A stretch of DNA of 64,000 bases from Pseudomonas pseudonitroreducens (lineage in GTDB: Bacteria; Pseudomonadota; Gammaproteobacteria; Pseudomonadales; Pseudomonadaceae). A program made the position numbers and the translations under genes. The stretch spans positions 1 to 64,000 of the forward strand of contig NZ_BQHJ01000010.1 of the NCBI RefSeq assembly GCF_021603645.1, read 5' to 3'. Shown piece by piece: positions 8,347 through 16,387 of the stretch. The notes beneath the pieces are model-generated. The model saw nothing but the letters and a program-made list of their open reading frames with translations. It did not search any database and was not told where the DNA came from. Position 1 is the first letter of the stretch. Every line of letters starts with the position of its first letter.

Positions 8347-8847
8347 TCAATCCCAGTCGCGATGGTGCTTGTGCTTGTGTTTGTACCAGCCGCGATGGCG
8401 ACCGTTGTCGTGCCAGCGGCGATCGTAGTGGCGGTGATCGTCGTAACGGGCGCGACGGTAGCCGCGGTTGTCGTCATCGTCGTCACGGTTGCTGTCGGCG
8501 TAGTGGTTGCCCAGCGCGCCACCGGCGCCGCCACCCAGGGCCGCACCGATCAGGCCGCCGGTGGTGCCACCCATCTTGTTGCCCAGTACCTGGCCGCCGG
8601 CGGCGCCCAGGCCACCGCCGATGGCGGCTTCGGTCTTGTTGCCGTGGCGCGCGCCCATGGCACCGCCTGCCGCACCGCCAAGGCCGCCACCGATGGCGGC
8701 GCCGGTGCTGCCGCCGACCGCCTGGCCGACCGCAGTGCCCAATACCCCGCCCAGGGCGCCACCGACGCCGGCACGGGTGTCGCCGTCCGCGAAGGCGGTG
8801 CCACCGACCAGCGCAAGAGACAACAGGAGCATCGAGGAGTACTTCAT
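8347..8847 (-). CDS. glycine-zipper protein with His/Arg/Asp-rich tail (copy 2)
   Basis: 166-aa exported protein with a signal peptide (MKYSSMLLLSLALVGGTAFA), about 90 residues of glycine-zipper repeats and a charged tail of about 50 residues rich in D, R, H and Y, ending in WYKHKHKHHRDWD. The KHKHKHH motif is shared with copy 1, and the two zipper regions contain near-identical steps (GNKTEAAIGGGLGAAGG in both), so they are paralogues from tandem duplication. The start at 8847 has an upstream purine-rich GAGATCCTCTC, not a strong Shine-Dalgarno. Function unknown; likely envelope located. Confidence 0.82.
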   Translation of the reverse strand: MKYSSMLLLSLALVGGTAFADGDTRAGVGGALGGVLGTAVGQAVGGSTGAAIGGGLGGAAGGAMGARHGNKTEAAIGGGLGAAGGQVLGNKMGGTTGGLIGAALGGGAGGALGNHYADSNRDDDDDNRGYRRARYDDHRHYDRRWHDNGRHRGWYKHKHKHHRDWD

Positions 8848-9170
8848 AGAGAGGATCTCTCTGTGGGGATGTTGCTGGCGATCCTCGGTTCGTGCGAAGG
8901 CTCTGACAAGGGGGTTCCGACGAGTAACACGACTTTCATCAAATAATGCAAGTATTTGATTTATGGTCAGAACTTTTTCGATTTTGGGCGGTCTGAGTGT
9001 TATTCCAGGGTTCCGCTTTTGATGTGTTTTTCTCACAAAATGCCATTGAAATGATGGCTTTTCACGAAAAGCGCCCTGACCCTTCCGAGTTTACCTTTCA
9101 GCCTCTTCTTGCGTGATGTGAGCCCTGCAGATTTTTCGCAGGACGATGTTTTCGTGCGCGCTTAAAAAGA
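8848..9170. other. AT-rich intergenic region upstream of glycine-zipper copy 2
   Basis: No gene is supported here. The central part (about 8930-9080) is clearly richer in A and T than its surroundings and presumably carries the promoter of the downstream minus-strand glycine-zipper gene. A small inverted repeat CCTGC-N9-GCAGG occurs around 9124-9142. I could not assign a specific sigma-factor motif. Confidence 0.4.
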
Positions 9171-9237
9171 CTTCGCGAGCAAGCTCGCTCCTACAAAGAG
9201 CTGCGGCTTTTCTGTAGGAGCGAGCCTGCTCGCGAAG
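9171..9237. repeat. REP pair in inside-out orientation
   Basis: CTTCGCGAGCAAGCTCGCTCCTAC, a 19-bp spacer, then GTAGGAGCGAGCCTGCTCGCGAAG. The same arms as the other REP pairs, but here the GTAGGAG ends face inward, the reverse of the arrangement at 6458, 16284, 44060 and 57726. It lies 43 bp after the molybdoenzyme stop. Confidence 0.9.
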
Positions 9238-9279
9238 CGGAGGGTGGACGGCGCTCCGGTGGGCGCGCCGTGAAGGGCT

Positions 9280-11601
9280 TCACGCGATGCGCTGGCTCGG
9301 CCGTGCCTTCTCCAGGCGGATGGCGACGAACTTCGAGGTGGGCGTGTGGCTGCCGACGCCGTGACTGTCCAGCGGCACCAACGGGTTGGTTTCCGGGTAG
9401 TAAGCCGCAGCCTGGCCGGCGGGGATGTCGTAGGCCAGCAGGGTAAAGCCATTGACGCGACGGTCCACGCCGTCGGACCAGAGCGACACCATGTCCACCT
9501 TCTCGCCCGGCTCGAAGCCCAGACGGCGGATGTCGGCCTCGTTGGCGAACACCACCTCGCGGTGGCCGCGCACGCCGCGGTAGCGGTCGTCCAGGCCATA
9601 AATGGTGGTGTTGTACTGGTCGTGGGAGCGCAGCGTCTGCAGGATCAGGTGCGGCTCCTGACCGGTCTCGCGGATCTTCGCGTGGACCAGGTCCGCCGGC
9701 AGCGGATGGTGGTGGAAGTTGGCCTTGCCGCTGGCGGTGTTCCAGCGCCGCGAGCCGGCCGAGTTGCCCAGGTGGAAGCCGCCCGGGTTGGCCACACGGC
9801 GATTGAAGTCGCTGAAGCCGGGGATGGTGTCGGCGATCAGGTCGCGGATGCGGTCGTAGTTGGCGATCATCGCGTCCCAATCCACCGGGTGGTTGCCGAG
9901 GGTGGCCTTGGCGATGCCGGCGATGATCGCGGGCTCCGAGCGCATCTGTTTCGACGACGGCTCCAACTGGCCGAAGGACGCGTGGATCATGCTGAAGGAG
10001 TCTTCCACGGTCACCGCCTGTGGGCCTTCGGTCTGGCGATCGATGTCGGTACGGCCCAGGCATGGCAGGATCAGCGCGTCACGGCCGACGGTGAGGTGGC
10101 TGCGGTTGAGCTTGGTGCTGATCTGCACGGTCAGCGCGCAATTGCGCAAGGACTGATGAGTGCGCGGGCTATCCGGGGTCGCCTGGGCGAAGTTGCCGCC
10201 CAGGCCGATGAAGACCTTGGCCTGGCCATCGAGCATGGCGTTGATCGCCTCGACGGTGTTGTGCCCGTTCTCGCGCGGCACCTTGAAGCCGAAACGTCGT
10301 TCGATGGCGTCCAGCAGTGCCACCGGCGGGCGGTCGTTGATGCCCATGGTGCGGTCGCCCTGCACATTGCTGTGGCCGCGCACCGGGCACAGGCCGGCGC
10401 CGGGGCGGCCGACGTTGCCGCGCAGCAATTGCAGGGCAACCAGTTCCTGGATGGTCGGTACCGAATGATGGTGCTGGGTGATGCCCATGGCCCAGCAGAC
10501 GATCACGCGCTCGGCGCGGCGGTACATGATGGCGGCCTGTTCGATCTCCCCGAGGCTCAGGCCCGACTGCTGGACGATGTGCTCCCAGCTGGTGTCGTCC
10601 ACGCTGGCCAGGTAGGCATCGACGCCCTGGGTGTGCTCGGCGATGAACTCATGATCGAAGACGGCCGGCTCGCCCTTGGCCTGGGCTTCGCGCTCCCACT
10701 GCAGGAGGAACTTGGCGATACCGCGCACGGCGGCCATGTCGCCACCCAGGGCAGGGCGGAAGAACGCGGTATTCAGCGGCTCGGAGCCGTTGGTGAGCAT
10801 TTCCAGCGCGTGTTGCGGGTGCTGGAAGCGCTCCAGGCCGCGCTCCTTCAGCGGGTTGAAGGCGACGACCTGGGCGCCGCGCTTCACCGCCTCGCGCAGC
10901 GGTTCGAGCATGCGCGGGTGGTTGGTGCCGGGGTTCTGGCCGAAGACGAAGATCGCGTCGGCGTGCTCGAAGTCATCGAAGGTCACGGTGCCCTTGCCGA
11001 TGCCAACACTCTGTCCCAGGGCCACGCCGCTGGCCTCGTGGCACATGTTCGAGCAATCCGGGAAGTTGTTGGTGCCGAAGGCGCGGACGAACAGCTGGTA
11101 GAGGAAGGCCGCCTCGTTGCTGGCCCGGCCGGAGGTGTAGAACTCGGCCTGGTTGGGGTTTTCCAGCGCGTTCAGGTGCTGGGCGATCAGGGCGAAGGCG
11201 TCGTCCCAGGCGATCGGCTGGTAGCGGTCGCTGGCCGGGTCGTAGCGCATCGGGTCGGTCAGGCGGCCCTGGTATTCAAGCCAGTAGTCGCTCTGCTCAC
11301 GCAGCGAGCTGACGCTGTGCCGGGCAAAAAAGGCCGGGTCAACGCGGCGCTTGGTGGCTTCCCAGTTCACTGCCTTGGCGCCGTTTTCGCAGAACTTCAC
11401 CCGGCCATCTTCCGGGGAGTCGCCCCAGGCGCAACCGGGGCAGTCGAAGCCGCCGTTCTGGTTGGTCTTGAGCAAGGCGCGGAGGTTCTTGAACGGCTGC
11501 TTGCTGTCCAGCCAGAAGCGCGTGACGCTGATCAGCGCGCCCCAACCGGCGGCGGCGCCCTTGTAGGGTTGGTAGCGGGGATTCTCTTGCTGCAGGCTCA
11601 T
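9280..11601 (-). CDS. FdhF/YdeP-family molybdopterin oxidoreductase
   Basis: 773-aa molybdoenzyme of the bis-MGD family, similar in size and layout to E. coli YdeP, an FdhF-like protein. The N-terminus has C54 and C57 in DCPGCAWGD and C71 in KFCENGAK, an FeS-type motif. Further motifs are YTSGRASNEAAFLYQL, CHEASGVALG, FGQNPGTNHPRML and GNVGRPGAGLCPVRGHSNVQGDR. No in-frame TGA suggests selenocysteine. There is no signal peptide, so it is cytosolic. It starts 29 bp after fdhD, whose product sulfurates the Mo cofactor of such enzymes. The actual substrate is not known; formate is only one option. Confidence 0.92.
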   Translation of the reverse strand: MSLQQENPRYQPYKGAAAGWGALISVTRFWLDSKQPFKNLRALLKTNQNGGFDCPGCAWGDSPEDGRVKFCENGAKAVNWEATKRRVDPAFFARHSVSSLREQSDYWLEYQGRLTDPMRYDPASDRYQPIAWDDAFALIAQHLNALENPNQAEFYTSGRASNEAAFLYQLFVRAFGTNNFPDCSNMCHEASGVALGQSVGIGKGTVTFDDFEHADAIFVFGQNPGTNHPRMLEPLREAVKRGAQVVAFNPLKERGLERFQHPQHALEMLTNGSEPLNTAFFRPALGGDMAAVRGIAKFLLQWEREAQAKGEPAVFDHEFIAEHTQGVDAYLASVDDTSWEHIVQQSGLSLGEIEQAAIMYRRAERVIVCWAMGITQHHHSVPTIQELVALQLLRGNVGRPGAGLCPVRGHSNVQGDRTMGINDRPPVALLDAIERRFGFKVPRENGHNTVEAINAMLDGQAKVFIGLGGNFAQATPDSPRTHQSLRNCALTVQISTKLNRSHLTVGRDALILPCLGRTDIDRQTEGPQAVTVEDSFSMIHASFGQLEPSSKQMRSEPAIIAGIAKATLGNHPVDWDAMIANYDRIRDLIADTIPGFSDFNRRVANPGGFHLGNSAGSRRWNTASGKANFHHHPLPADLVHAKIRETGQEPHLILQTLRSHDQYNTTIYGLDDRYRGVRGHREVVFANEADIRRLGFEPGEKVDMVSLWSDGVDRRVNGFTLLAYDIPAGQAAAYYPETNPLVPLDSHGVGSHTPTSKFVAIRLEKARPSQRIA

Positions 11602-11630
11602 GGGGTCTCTTTATTTTCGAAAGCGGACGT

Positions 11631-12467
11631 TCAGGCGGCCGGCGGAGCCGGGCTGTAGACGCGGGGCGCGCTGCGATGGGGCAGGTGGATCAGGTTCAGG
11701 TTGTGCTCGCGGGCCCACTGCACCGTGAGTGCGGTGGGCGCGGACAGGCTGACCAGGGTCGACAGACCGGCGCGCACGGCCTTGTGGATAAGTTCCAGGC
11801 TGCAGCGGCTGGTGACCACGGCGAAGCCGCCAGCCAGGTCCAGGCGCTGGCGCTTGAGCGCGCCGATCAGCTTGTCGAGGGCGTTGTGACGGCCGATGTC
11901 TTCGCGGCACAGGCGTATCTCGCCCGCGGCATCGACGAATAGCGCGGCGTGCAGCGCGCCGCTGCGGCGGCCGATTTCCTGCACGGCGTTGACCCGCTCA
12001 CGCAGGTGCTCGAGGTGCGCAGCGGGCGGCAGCGGAGCCGGCGCCAGTACCGGCAGGTCCGGCAGCGCCTGGTCCAGCGCCTCGACGCCGCACAGGCCGC
12101 AGCCGGTGTTGCCGGCCAGTTGCCGGCGCTGGTCCTTGAGTGCCCAGAAGGCGCGGTTACTGACCTGCACCTCGGCGGCCATGGCGTCGCCGTGGGTTGT
12201 CAGGCTGACGTCATAGATGTCGTCGATGGAGTCGATGAGGCCGGCGCCGAGACTGAAACCGTGGACGAAGTCTTCCAGGTCGTTCGGCGAGACCATCATG
12301 ACCGCCTGGCTGAGGCCGTTGTAAGCGATGGCCAGGGCGATTTCCCCGGCGAGCACGGCACTGCCGGTGTCGCCAGCCAGGGTGAGTTCGGCGTAGCTGT
12401 AGCCGTCGGCAGGCACGACAGCGTCCCGGACCGCAGCGCTGGCCGGGCGGGTGATCAGGCAAGGCAT
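11631..12467 (-). CDS. fdhD: formate dehydrogenase accessory sulfurtransferase
   Basis: FdhD, 278 aa. It carries sulfur from IscS to the molybdenum cofactor before insertion into FdhF-type enzymes. The functional CxxC is visible as C123-G-L-C126 in TGCGLCGVE, and the segments DLEDFVHGFSLGAGLI and EDIGRHNALDKLIGAL are family features. The ATG at 12467 gives a normal length. It sits directly ahead of its probable client, the FdhF/YdeP-type gene, in the same operon. Confidence 0.95.
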   Translation of the reverse strand: MPCLITRPASAAVRDAVVPADGYSYAELTLAGDTGSAVLAGEIALAIAYNGLSQAVMMVSPNDLEDFVHGFSLGAGLIDSIDDIYDVSLTTHGDAMAAEVQVSNRAFWALKDQRRQLAGNTGCGLCGVEALDQALPDLPVLAPAPLPPAAHLEHLRERVNAVQEIGRRSGALHAALFVDAAGEIRLCREDIGRHNALDKLIGALKRQRLDLAGGFAVVTSRCSLELIHKAVRAGLSTLVSLSAPTALTVQWAREHNLNLIHLPHRSAPRVYSPAPPAA

Positions 12468-12520
12468 GGGCTGAGCCCTGTGGTTCTAGTAATACGACCA
12501 GCCTAAGCCCATGCCGGTAC

Positions 12521-12558
12521 AGCGTCTAATGGCTGCTGTCGATGCTGTGATAGACGCT
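12521..12558. promoter_or_regulatory. candidate operator ahead of fdhD (spaced inverted repeat)
   Basis: AGCGTCTA at 12521-12528 is repeated as its perfect complement TAGACGCT at 12551-12558, with 22 bp between. It lies in the 93-bp gap between the LysR gene stop and the fdhD start, so it could be the LysR regulator's site for the fdhD operon. The alternative is a weak hairpin. No run of T follows, which argues against a terminator. Confidence 0.4.
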
Positions 12559-12560
12559 AT

Positions 12561-13460
12561 TTATCGGTTGGCGATTTCGCTACCCAGCAGCGCCGCCGCT
12601 TCGCGGAAGCAGGCTTCGGCCAGCGCCGAGCGCGGGTCGCTGCGGCGCAGGATCAGGCCCAGCGACGACAAGGTGCGCGCGTCCTCTATCGGGGTGAGGA
12701 CGAAGTGCTCGCCCTGGGCATCCAGTCCGCTGCCCAGCGGCATGATCGCGCAACACAGCCCGCGTTCCACCGCCTGCAGCAACTGGTGCACGGCGTCGGT
12801 CTCCAGGCGCGCCTGGGGCGTCAGGCCACGGCTGCGGAAGCCGTGGTCGATGGACTGGCGGAAATGCATGCCAGCGGACATCAGGCCCAGCGGCAGTTCT
12901 GCCAGGGCGTCCCAGCTCAGGGTCGGACTGTCGATCTGGAAGTGCCGGCGGTCGTGCAGCAGGCCCATGCGCGTGGCGGCCAGTTCCAGGCTTTCGAAAT
13001 GCTCGCGGTCGAGGCGATCCAGATATGACAGGCCGAGGTCCAGCTGGTTGCGGCCCAGGCCCTCGAGGATTTTCTCCGAGCTCAGGGCGAACAGCTGGAA
13101 GCGCAGCTCCGGGTGGCGCTGGGCGAACAGTTCGATCAACTGCATGGGGTCGAACCCCGCCAATGGCACCAGGCCCAGGCGCAAGGTGCCGACCAGTTGG
13201 CCCCGGCACGCGGCCGCCTCGGCGTAGAGCCCGTCGTGGGCCGCGAGCAGGCTGCGGGCCCAGGCCAGGACGCGTTCGCCGGCCTCGGTGAAGCCTTCGA
13301 AGCGCTGTCCGCGGCGCACCAGTTCCAGGCCCAGTTCTTCTTCCAGGCTGCGCAGGCGCATGGACAGGGTTGGCTGGGTGACATGGCAGCGCGCCGCCGC
13401 CTGGCCGAAGTGCCGTGTCTCGTCCAGGGCGCAGAGGAATTTCAGCTGCTTGATGTCCAT
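12561..13460 (-). CDS. LysR-family transcriptional regulator
   Basis: 299-aa LysR regulator. Residues 1-60 form the winged helix-turn-helix (HFGQAAARCHVTQPTLSMRLRSLE), and about 90-290 form the periplasmic-binding-like effector domain. The sequence has some OxyR-like phrasing, but I see no clear pair of redox cysteines (only scattered Cys, one in CRGQ and two in GLCCAIM). It is upstream of fdhD and the molybdoenzyme on the same strand and divergent from the BON-LysM gene, so either could be its target. Confidence 0.93.
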   Translation of the reverse strand: MDIKQLKFLCALDETRHFGQAAARCHVTQPTLSMRLRSLEEELGLELVRRGQRFEGFTEAGERVLAWARSLLAAHDGLYAEAAACRGQLVGTLRLGLVPLAGFDPMQLIELFAQRHPELRFQLFALSSEKILEGLGRNQLDLGLSYLDRLDREHFESLELAATRMGLLHDRRHFQIDSPTLSWDALAELPLGLMSAGMHFRQSIDHGFRSRGLTPQARLETDAVHQLLQAVERGLCCAIMPLGSGLDAQGEHFVLTPIEDARTLSSLGLILRRSDPRSALAEACFREAAALLGSEIANR

Positions 13461-13609
13461 CGGCGGGAAGACTCCGGGGGCGTTCTGTCGGGTCGGGGCG
13501 GGATTAGGGCTTTTCCGTCAGGCGCTGCGGAAGTCGCCGTCTAGACTCCAGGGGCGCGCGGCCTGCCCAATGCCGGCCGCCTGTCACTGTAACCGTAGGG
13601 AGGTTGGAA

Positions 13610-14047
13610 ATGGGCATTTTTGCGTTCGTTAAGGAAGCCGGCGAGAAACTCTGGGAAAGCATTGTGGGCCAGGAGGCGCAGGCCGCCGAATCGCTCAAGG
13701 ACCACATTGCCAAGGTCGGCCTGGGCAATCCGAATATCCAGGTCAGCGTCGAGGGCGACAAGGTGATCGCCACCGGTGAGGTGGCCAGCCAGGAAGAGAA
13801 GGAGAAGATCCTGCTGGCACTGGGCAACGTCGCTGGCGTGTCGGGTGTGGAAGATCACATCACGGTCGCCACACCGGCTGCGGAAGCGCGTTTCGTCACT
13901 GTGAAGAAGGGCGATACGCTCAGCGCCATCGCCAAGGCGGAGTACGGCAACGCCAACCTCTACAACAAGATTTTCGAGGCGAACAAGCCGATGCTCAGCC
14001 ACCCGGACAAGATCTATCCCGGCCAGGTGCTGCGGATTCCGGAGTGA
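13610..14047 (+). CDS. BON-LysM potassium/peptidoglycan-binding protein (Kbp/YgaU-like)
   Basis: 145-aa protein with an N-terminal BON domain (about 25-88) and a C-terminal LysM domain (about 95-143, starting RFVTVKKGDTLSAIA). The opening MGIFAFVKEAGEKLW closely matches E. coli Kbp (YgaU), a cytosolic K+-binding protein. The ATG at 13610 was chosen over an in-frame TTG 6 bp earlier because AGGGAGG lies 6-12 bp upstream and the E. coli homologue starts at the equivalent Met. There is no signal peptide. Divergent from the LysR gene. Confidence 0.92.
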   Translation: MGIFAFVKEAGEKLWESIVGQEAQAAESLKDHIAKVGLGNPNIQVSVEGDKVIATGEVASQEEKEKILLALGNVAGVSGVEDHITVATPAAEARFVTVKKGDTLSAIAKAEYGNANLYNKIFEANKPMLSHPDKIYPGQVLRIPE

Positions 14048-14053
14048 GGTCTA

Positions 14054-14085
14054 CGAGCCCGGCCCAGCGCCGGGCTCGCTGTTTC
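14054..14085. terminator. hairpin terminator between lysM-type gene and yrfG
   Basis: 10-bp stem CGAGCCCGGC (14054-14063) / GCCGGGCTCG (14069-14078) with a CCAGC loop, followed by CTGTTT. It lies 7 bp after the stop of the BON-LysM gene, between convergent genes. Confidence 0.7.
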
Positions 14086-14097
14086 TGCAACCCGCGT

Positions 14098-14760
14098 TCA
14101 CAAACCTTCGAGCAGCGCCCGGTAGTCTTCCTGGGCGGCGAATTCCTCGGTGTCCTTCGGCCCTTGCCGGCTGTCCGGCTGGCGCACCGCCAGCAGCTGG
14201 GCGACGCCAAAGGTCCGCGCAGCGCGCAGGATCGGCAGGCTGTCGTCGATGAACAGGCTGCGCGCCGGATCGAAGCTGACGTCCGCCTGCAGCGCTTGCC
14301 AGAACTGCTGGTCCTCCTTGGGGAAGCCGTAGTCGTGCGAGCTGATCAGCCGGTCGAACCACGGCGACAGCTCCACCCGTTGCATCTTCAACGACAGGGA
14401 ATCTCGGTGTGCGTTGGTGATCAGCACCGCGCGCTTGCCGTGGCGGCGCAGTTCAGCGAGGAACAGGTCGGCATCCGGGCGCAGGGCGATGAGGTCGGCG
14501 ACCTCGTGCTTGAGGTCGAGGATCGACAGCTTCAGCTCGCGGCTCCAGAAGTCCAGGCAGTACCAGTTGAGCTGCCCGGCATTGTCGCGAAACAGCGGCA
14601 GCAGCTCGGCATCCGCCTGGGCGCGGCTGATGCCATGGTGCTCGGCATAGCGTTGCGGCAGGTGTTCGAGCCAGAAGTGGTTGTCGAAGTGCAGATCAAG
14701 CAGGGTGCCGTCCATGTCGAGCAGTACGGTGTCGATCTGGTTCCAGGGCAGGCGTGGCAT
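14098..14760 (-). CDS. yrfG: GMP/IMP nucleotidase, HAD family
   Basis: 220-aa HAD-superfamily phosphatase, essentially the length of E. coli YrfG. The catalytic DxDGT motif is at D15-D17 (LLDMDGTLLDL); motif II is ITNAH; motifs III and IV are in the KEDQQFWQ and LFIDDSLPIL region. YrfG dephosphorylates GMP and IMP. The ATG at 14760 gives the family start MPRLPWNQIDTVLLDMDGT. Divergent from nudE, as in other Pseudomonas from memory (PA5177-PA5176). Confidence 0.9.
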   Translation of the reverse strand: MPRLPWNQIDTVLLDMDGTLLDLHFDNHFWLEHLPQRYAEHHGISRAQADAELLPLFRDNAGQLNWYCLDFWSRELKLSILDLKHEVADLIALRPDADLFLAELRRHGKRAVLITNAHRDSLSLKMQRVELSPWFDRLISSHDYGFPKEDQQFWQALQADVSFDPARSLFIDDSLPILRAARTFGVAQLLAVRQPDSRQGPKDTEEFAAQEDYRALLEGL

Positions 14761-14886
14761 GCGGGGCTTTCGCAAAAGGGTGTCGCAATTGCACCGCCGG
14801 TGGACGGAATCGGCGCGATATCTGACACGGAGAATCGGAAAAGGCGGGTTATCATAGCCGACCCGGCCACCCCCAGGAGTCGCCCC

Positions 14887-15453
14887 ATGCGTCAGAAACC
14901 CACGGTCCTCGCCCGAGAGATCGTTGCCAGAAGCCAGCTCTTTGCCGTCGAGGAGCTGCAGCTGCGCTTCTCCAATGGCGTCGAGCGTACCTACGAGCGC
15001 CTGGTGGGCAAAGGGCAGGGCTACGGAGCGGTCATGGTGATCGCCATGCTCGACGCCGACCACGCCGTGCTGGTCGAGGAATACTGCGCCGGCGTCGACG
15101 AGTACCAGCTGTCGCTGCCCAAGGGCCTGGTGGAGCCGGGCGAGGACATCCTCGAAGCGGCCAACCGCGAGCTGAAGGAAGAAGCCGGCTACGGCGCCCG
15201 CCAGCTCGAGCACATCACCGAGCTGTCGCTGTCGCCCGGCTACATGAGCCAGCGCATCCAGGTGGTACTCGCCCGCGATCTCTACGAGGAATCGTTGCCT
15301 GGCGACGAGCCCGAGCCGATGGGCGTGGACAAGATCAACCTGCGCGAGCTTTCCAGCCTCGCGCAGAATGCCCAGTTCAGCGAAGGACGGGCCCTGGCCG
15401 CCCTCTACCTGGTGCGCGACCTGCTGACCCAACGAGGGGAATTCCTGCCGTGA
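14887..15453 (+). CDS. nudE: ADP compounds hydrolase (Nudix)
   Basis: 188-aa Nudix hydrolase, close to E. coli NudE (186 aa), which cleaves ADP-ribose, Ap3A and NADH. The Nudix box runs from about residue 80 (GLVEPGEDILEA) to the REL-EE-GYG end. The start at 14887 gives MRQKPTVLAREIVARSQLF, typical of NudE. Its stop overlaps the cysQ start by 1-4 bp (GTGATG), indicating an operon whose members both clear small phosphorylated nucleotides. Confidence 0.94.
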   Translation: MRQKPTVLAREIVARSQLFAVEELQLRFSNGVERTYERLVGKGQGYGAVMVIAMLDADHAVLVEEYCAGVDEYQLSLPKGLVEPGEDILEAANRELKEEAGYGARQLEHITELSLSPGYMSQRIQVVLARDLYEESLPGDEPEPMGVDKINLRELSSLAQNAQFSEGRALAALYLVRDLLTQRGEFLP

Positions 15454-16271
15454 TGAATGCTTTTCTGCCTGCCGTGATCGACCTGGTGCACAAGGCGGGC
15501 GATGTGATCCTGCCGTTCTGGCGGGGCGATCTGGATGTCCAGAGCAAGTCCGACGAGTCGCCTGTCACCGCTGCCGACCTGGCCGCCCACCGCCTGCTGG
15601 CCGATGGCCTGCGTGCTTTGGCGCCGGACGTGCCGGTGCTCTCCGAGGAAGATTGCGACATCCCTCTGGAGCTGCGTGCGCAGTGGAGCCGCTGGTGGCT
15701 GGTTGACCCGCTGGACGGCACCAAGGAGTTCATCTCCGGCAGCGACGAATTCACCGTCAACGTCGCGCTCATCGAGCACGGCCGCGTGGTCTTCGGCGTG
15801 GTCGGCATCCCCGCCAGTGGTCGCTGCTACTACGGCGGCACCGGCCTGGGCGCCTGGCGCGAGGAGCGCGGCGGCGAACCCGAGGCCATCGAGGTGCGCA
15901 GCAGCCCGGAAGATGTCTTCACCGTGGTGGCCAGCAAGCGCCACTCCAGCCCGCAGCAGGAGAGCCTGCTGTCTGGCCTGGCGCAGCGCTTTGGCGACCT
16001 GAACCTGGCCAGTATCGGCAGCTCACTGAAGTTCTGCCTGTTGGCCGAAGGCTCGGCGGATTGCTACCCGCGCCTGGCACCCACCAGCCAGTGGGACACG
16101 GCAGCGGCGCAGGGCGTGCTGGAAGGCGCCGGCGGCGAAGTGCTGGATACGCAGGGCGAGCCCTTCACCTATGAGGCGCGGGAAGGTTTCCTCAATTCGT
16201 CCTTCCTGGCGCTGCCCAAGGCGGCCGAATGGCGCGATGACCTGATCCTGCTGGCCCGCGCGCTGGACTGA
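15450..16271 (+). CDS. cysQ: 3'(2'),5'-bisphosphate nucleotidase
   Basis: 273-aa inositol-monophosphatase-family enzyme that hydrolyses PAP formed during sulfate assimilation. Metal-binding motifs are SEED near 65-68, DPLDGTKEF at 86-94 and WDTAAAQG near residue 215. GTG at 15450 and ATG at 15453 are adjacent possible starts; I use GTG because the GAGGGGA Shine-Dalgarno is 9 bp from it, but the ATG would change only one residue. Second gene of the nudE-cysQ operon. Confidence 0.94.
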   Translation: MMNAFLPAVIDLVHKAGDVILPFWRGDLDVQSKSDESPVTAADLAAHRLLADGLRALAPDVPVLSEEDCDIPLELRAQWSRWWLVDPLDGTKEFISGSDEFTVNVALIEHGRVVFGVVGIPASGRCYYGGTGLGAWREERGGEPEAIEVRSSPEDVFTVVASKRHSSPQQESLLSGLAQRFGDLNLASIGSSLKFCLLAEGSADCYPRLAPTSQWDTAAAQGVLEGAGGEVLDTQGEPFTYEAREGFLNSSFLALPKAAEWRDDLILLARALD

Positions 16272-16283
16272 CCCAATACCGTT

Positions 16284-16361
16284 GTAGGAGCGAGCTTACT
16301 CGCGAGCCCGCTTGACGCGGGTGTTGCCGGTGAACTCGTTCGCGAGCAAGCTCGCTCCTAC
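16284..16361. repeat. REP pair between cysQ and mutM
   Basis: Left arm GTAGGAGCGAGCTTACTCGCGAG (one base differs from the common arm) and right arm GTTCGCGAGCAAGCTCGCTCCTAC, facing each other over about 30 bp. It lies exactly at the point where gene order seems to change relative to P. aeruginosa. Confidence 0.9.
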
Positions 16362-16387
16362 AGAAAGCTCCCATGCAGTAGTGATCC

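Noticed and set aside
9280-11601. Possible selenocysteine formate dehydrogenase
   Set aside because: The frame has no internal TGA and the layout is that of YdeP-type proteins, so no selenocysteine is needed.
9346-11658. 770-codon open frame on the plus strand opposite the molybdoenzyme gene
   Set aside because: High-GC antisense shadow: no family motifs, composition dominated by A, V, G, R and H, and fully overlapped by a gene with clear motifs. The same applies to the long plus-strand frames at 1232-3064, 23310-25475, 31542-33161 and 49123-51015.
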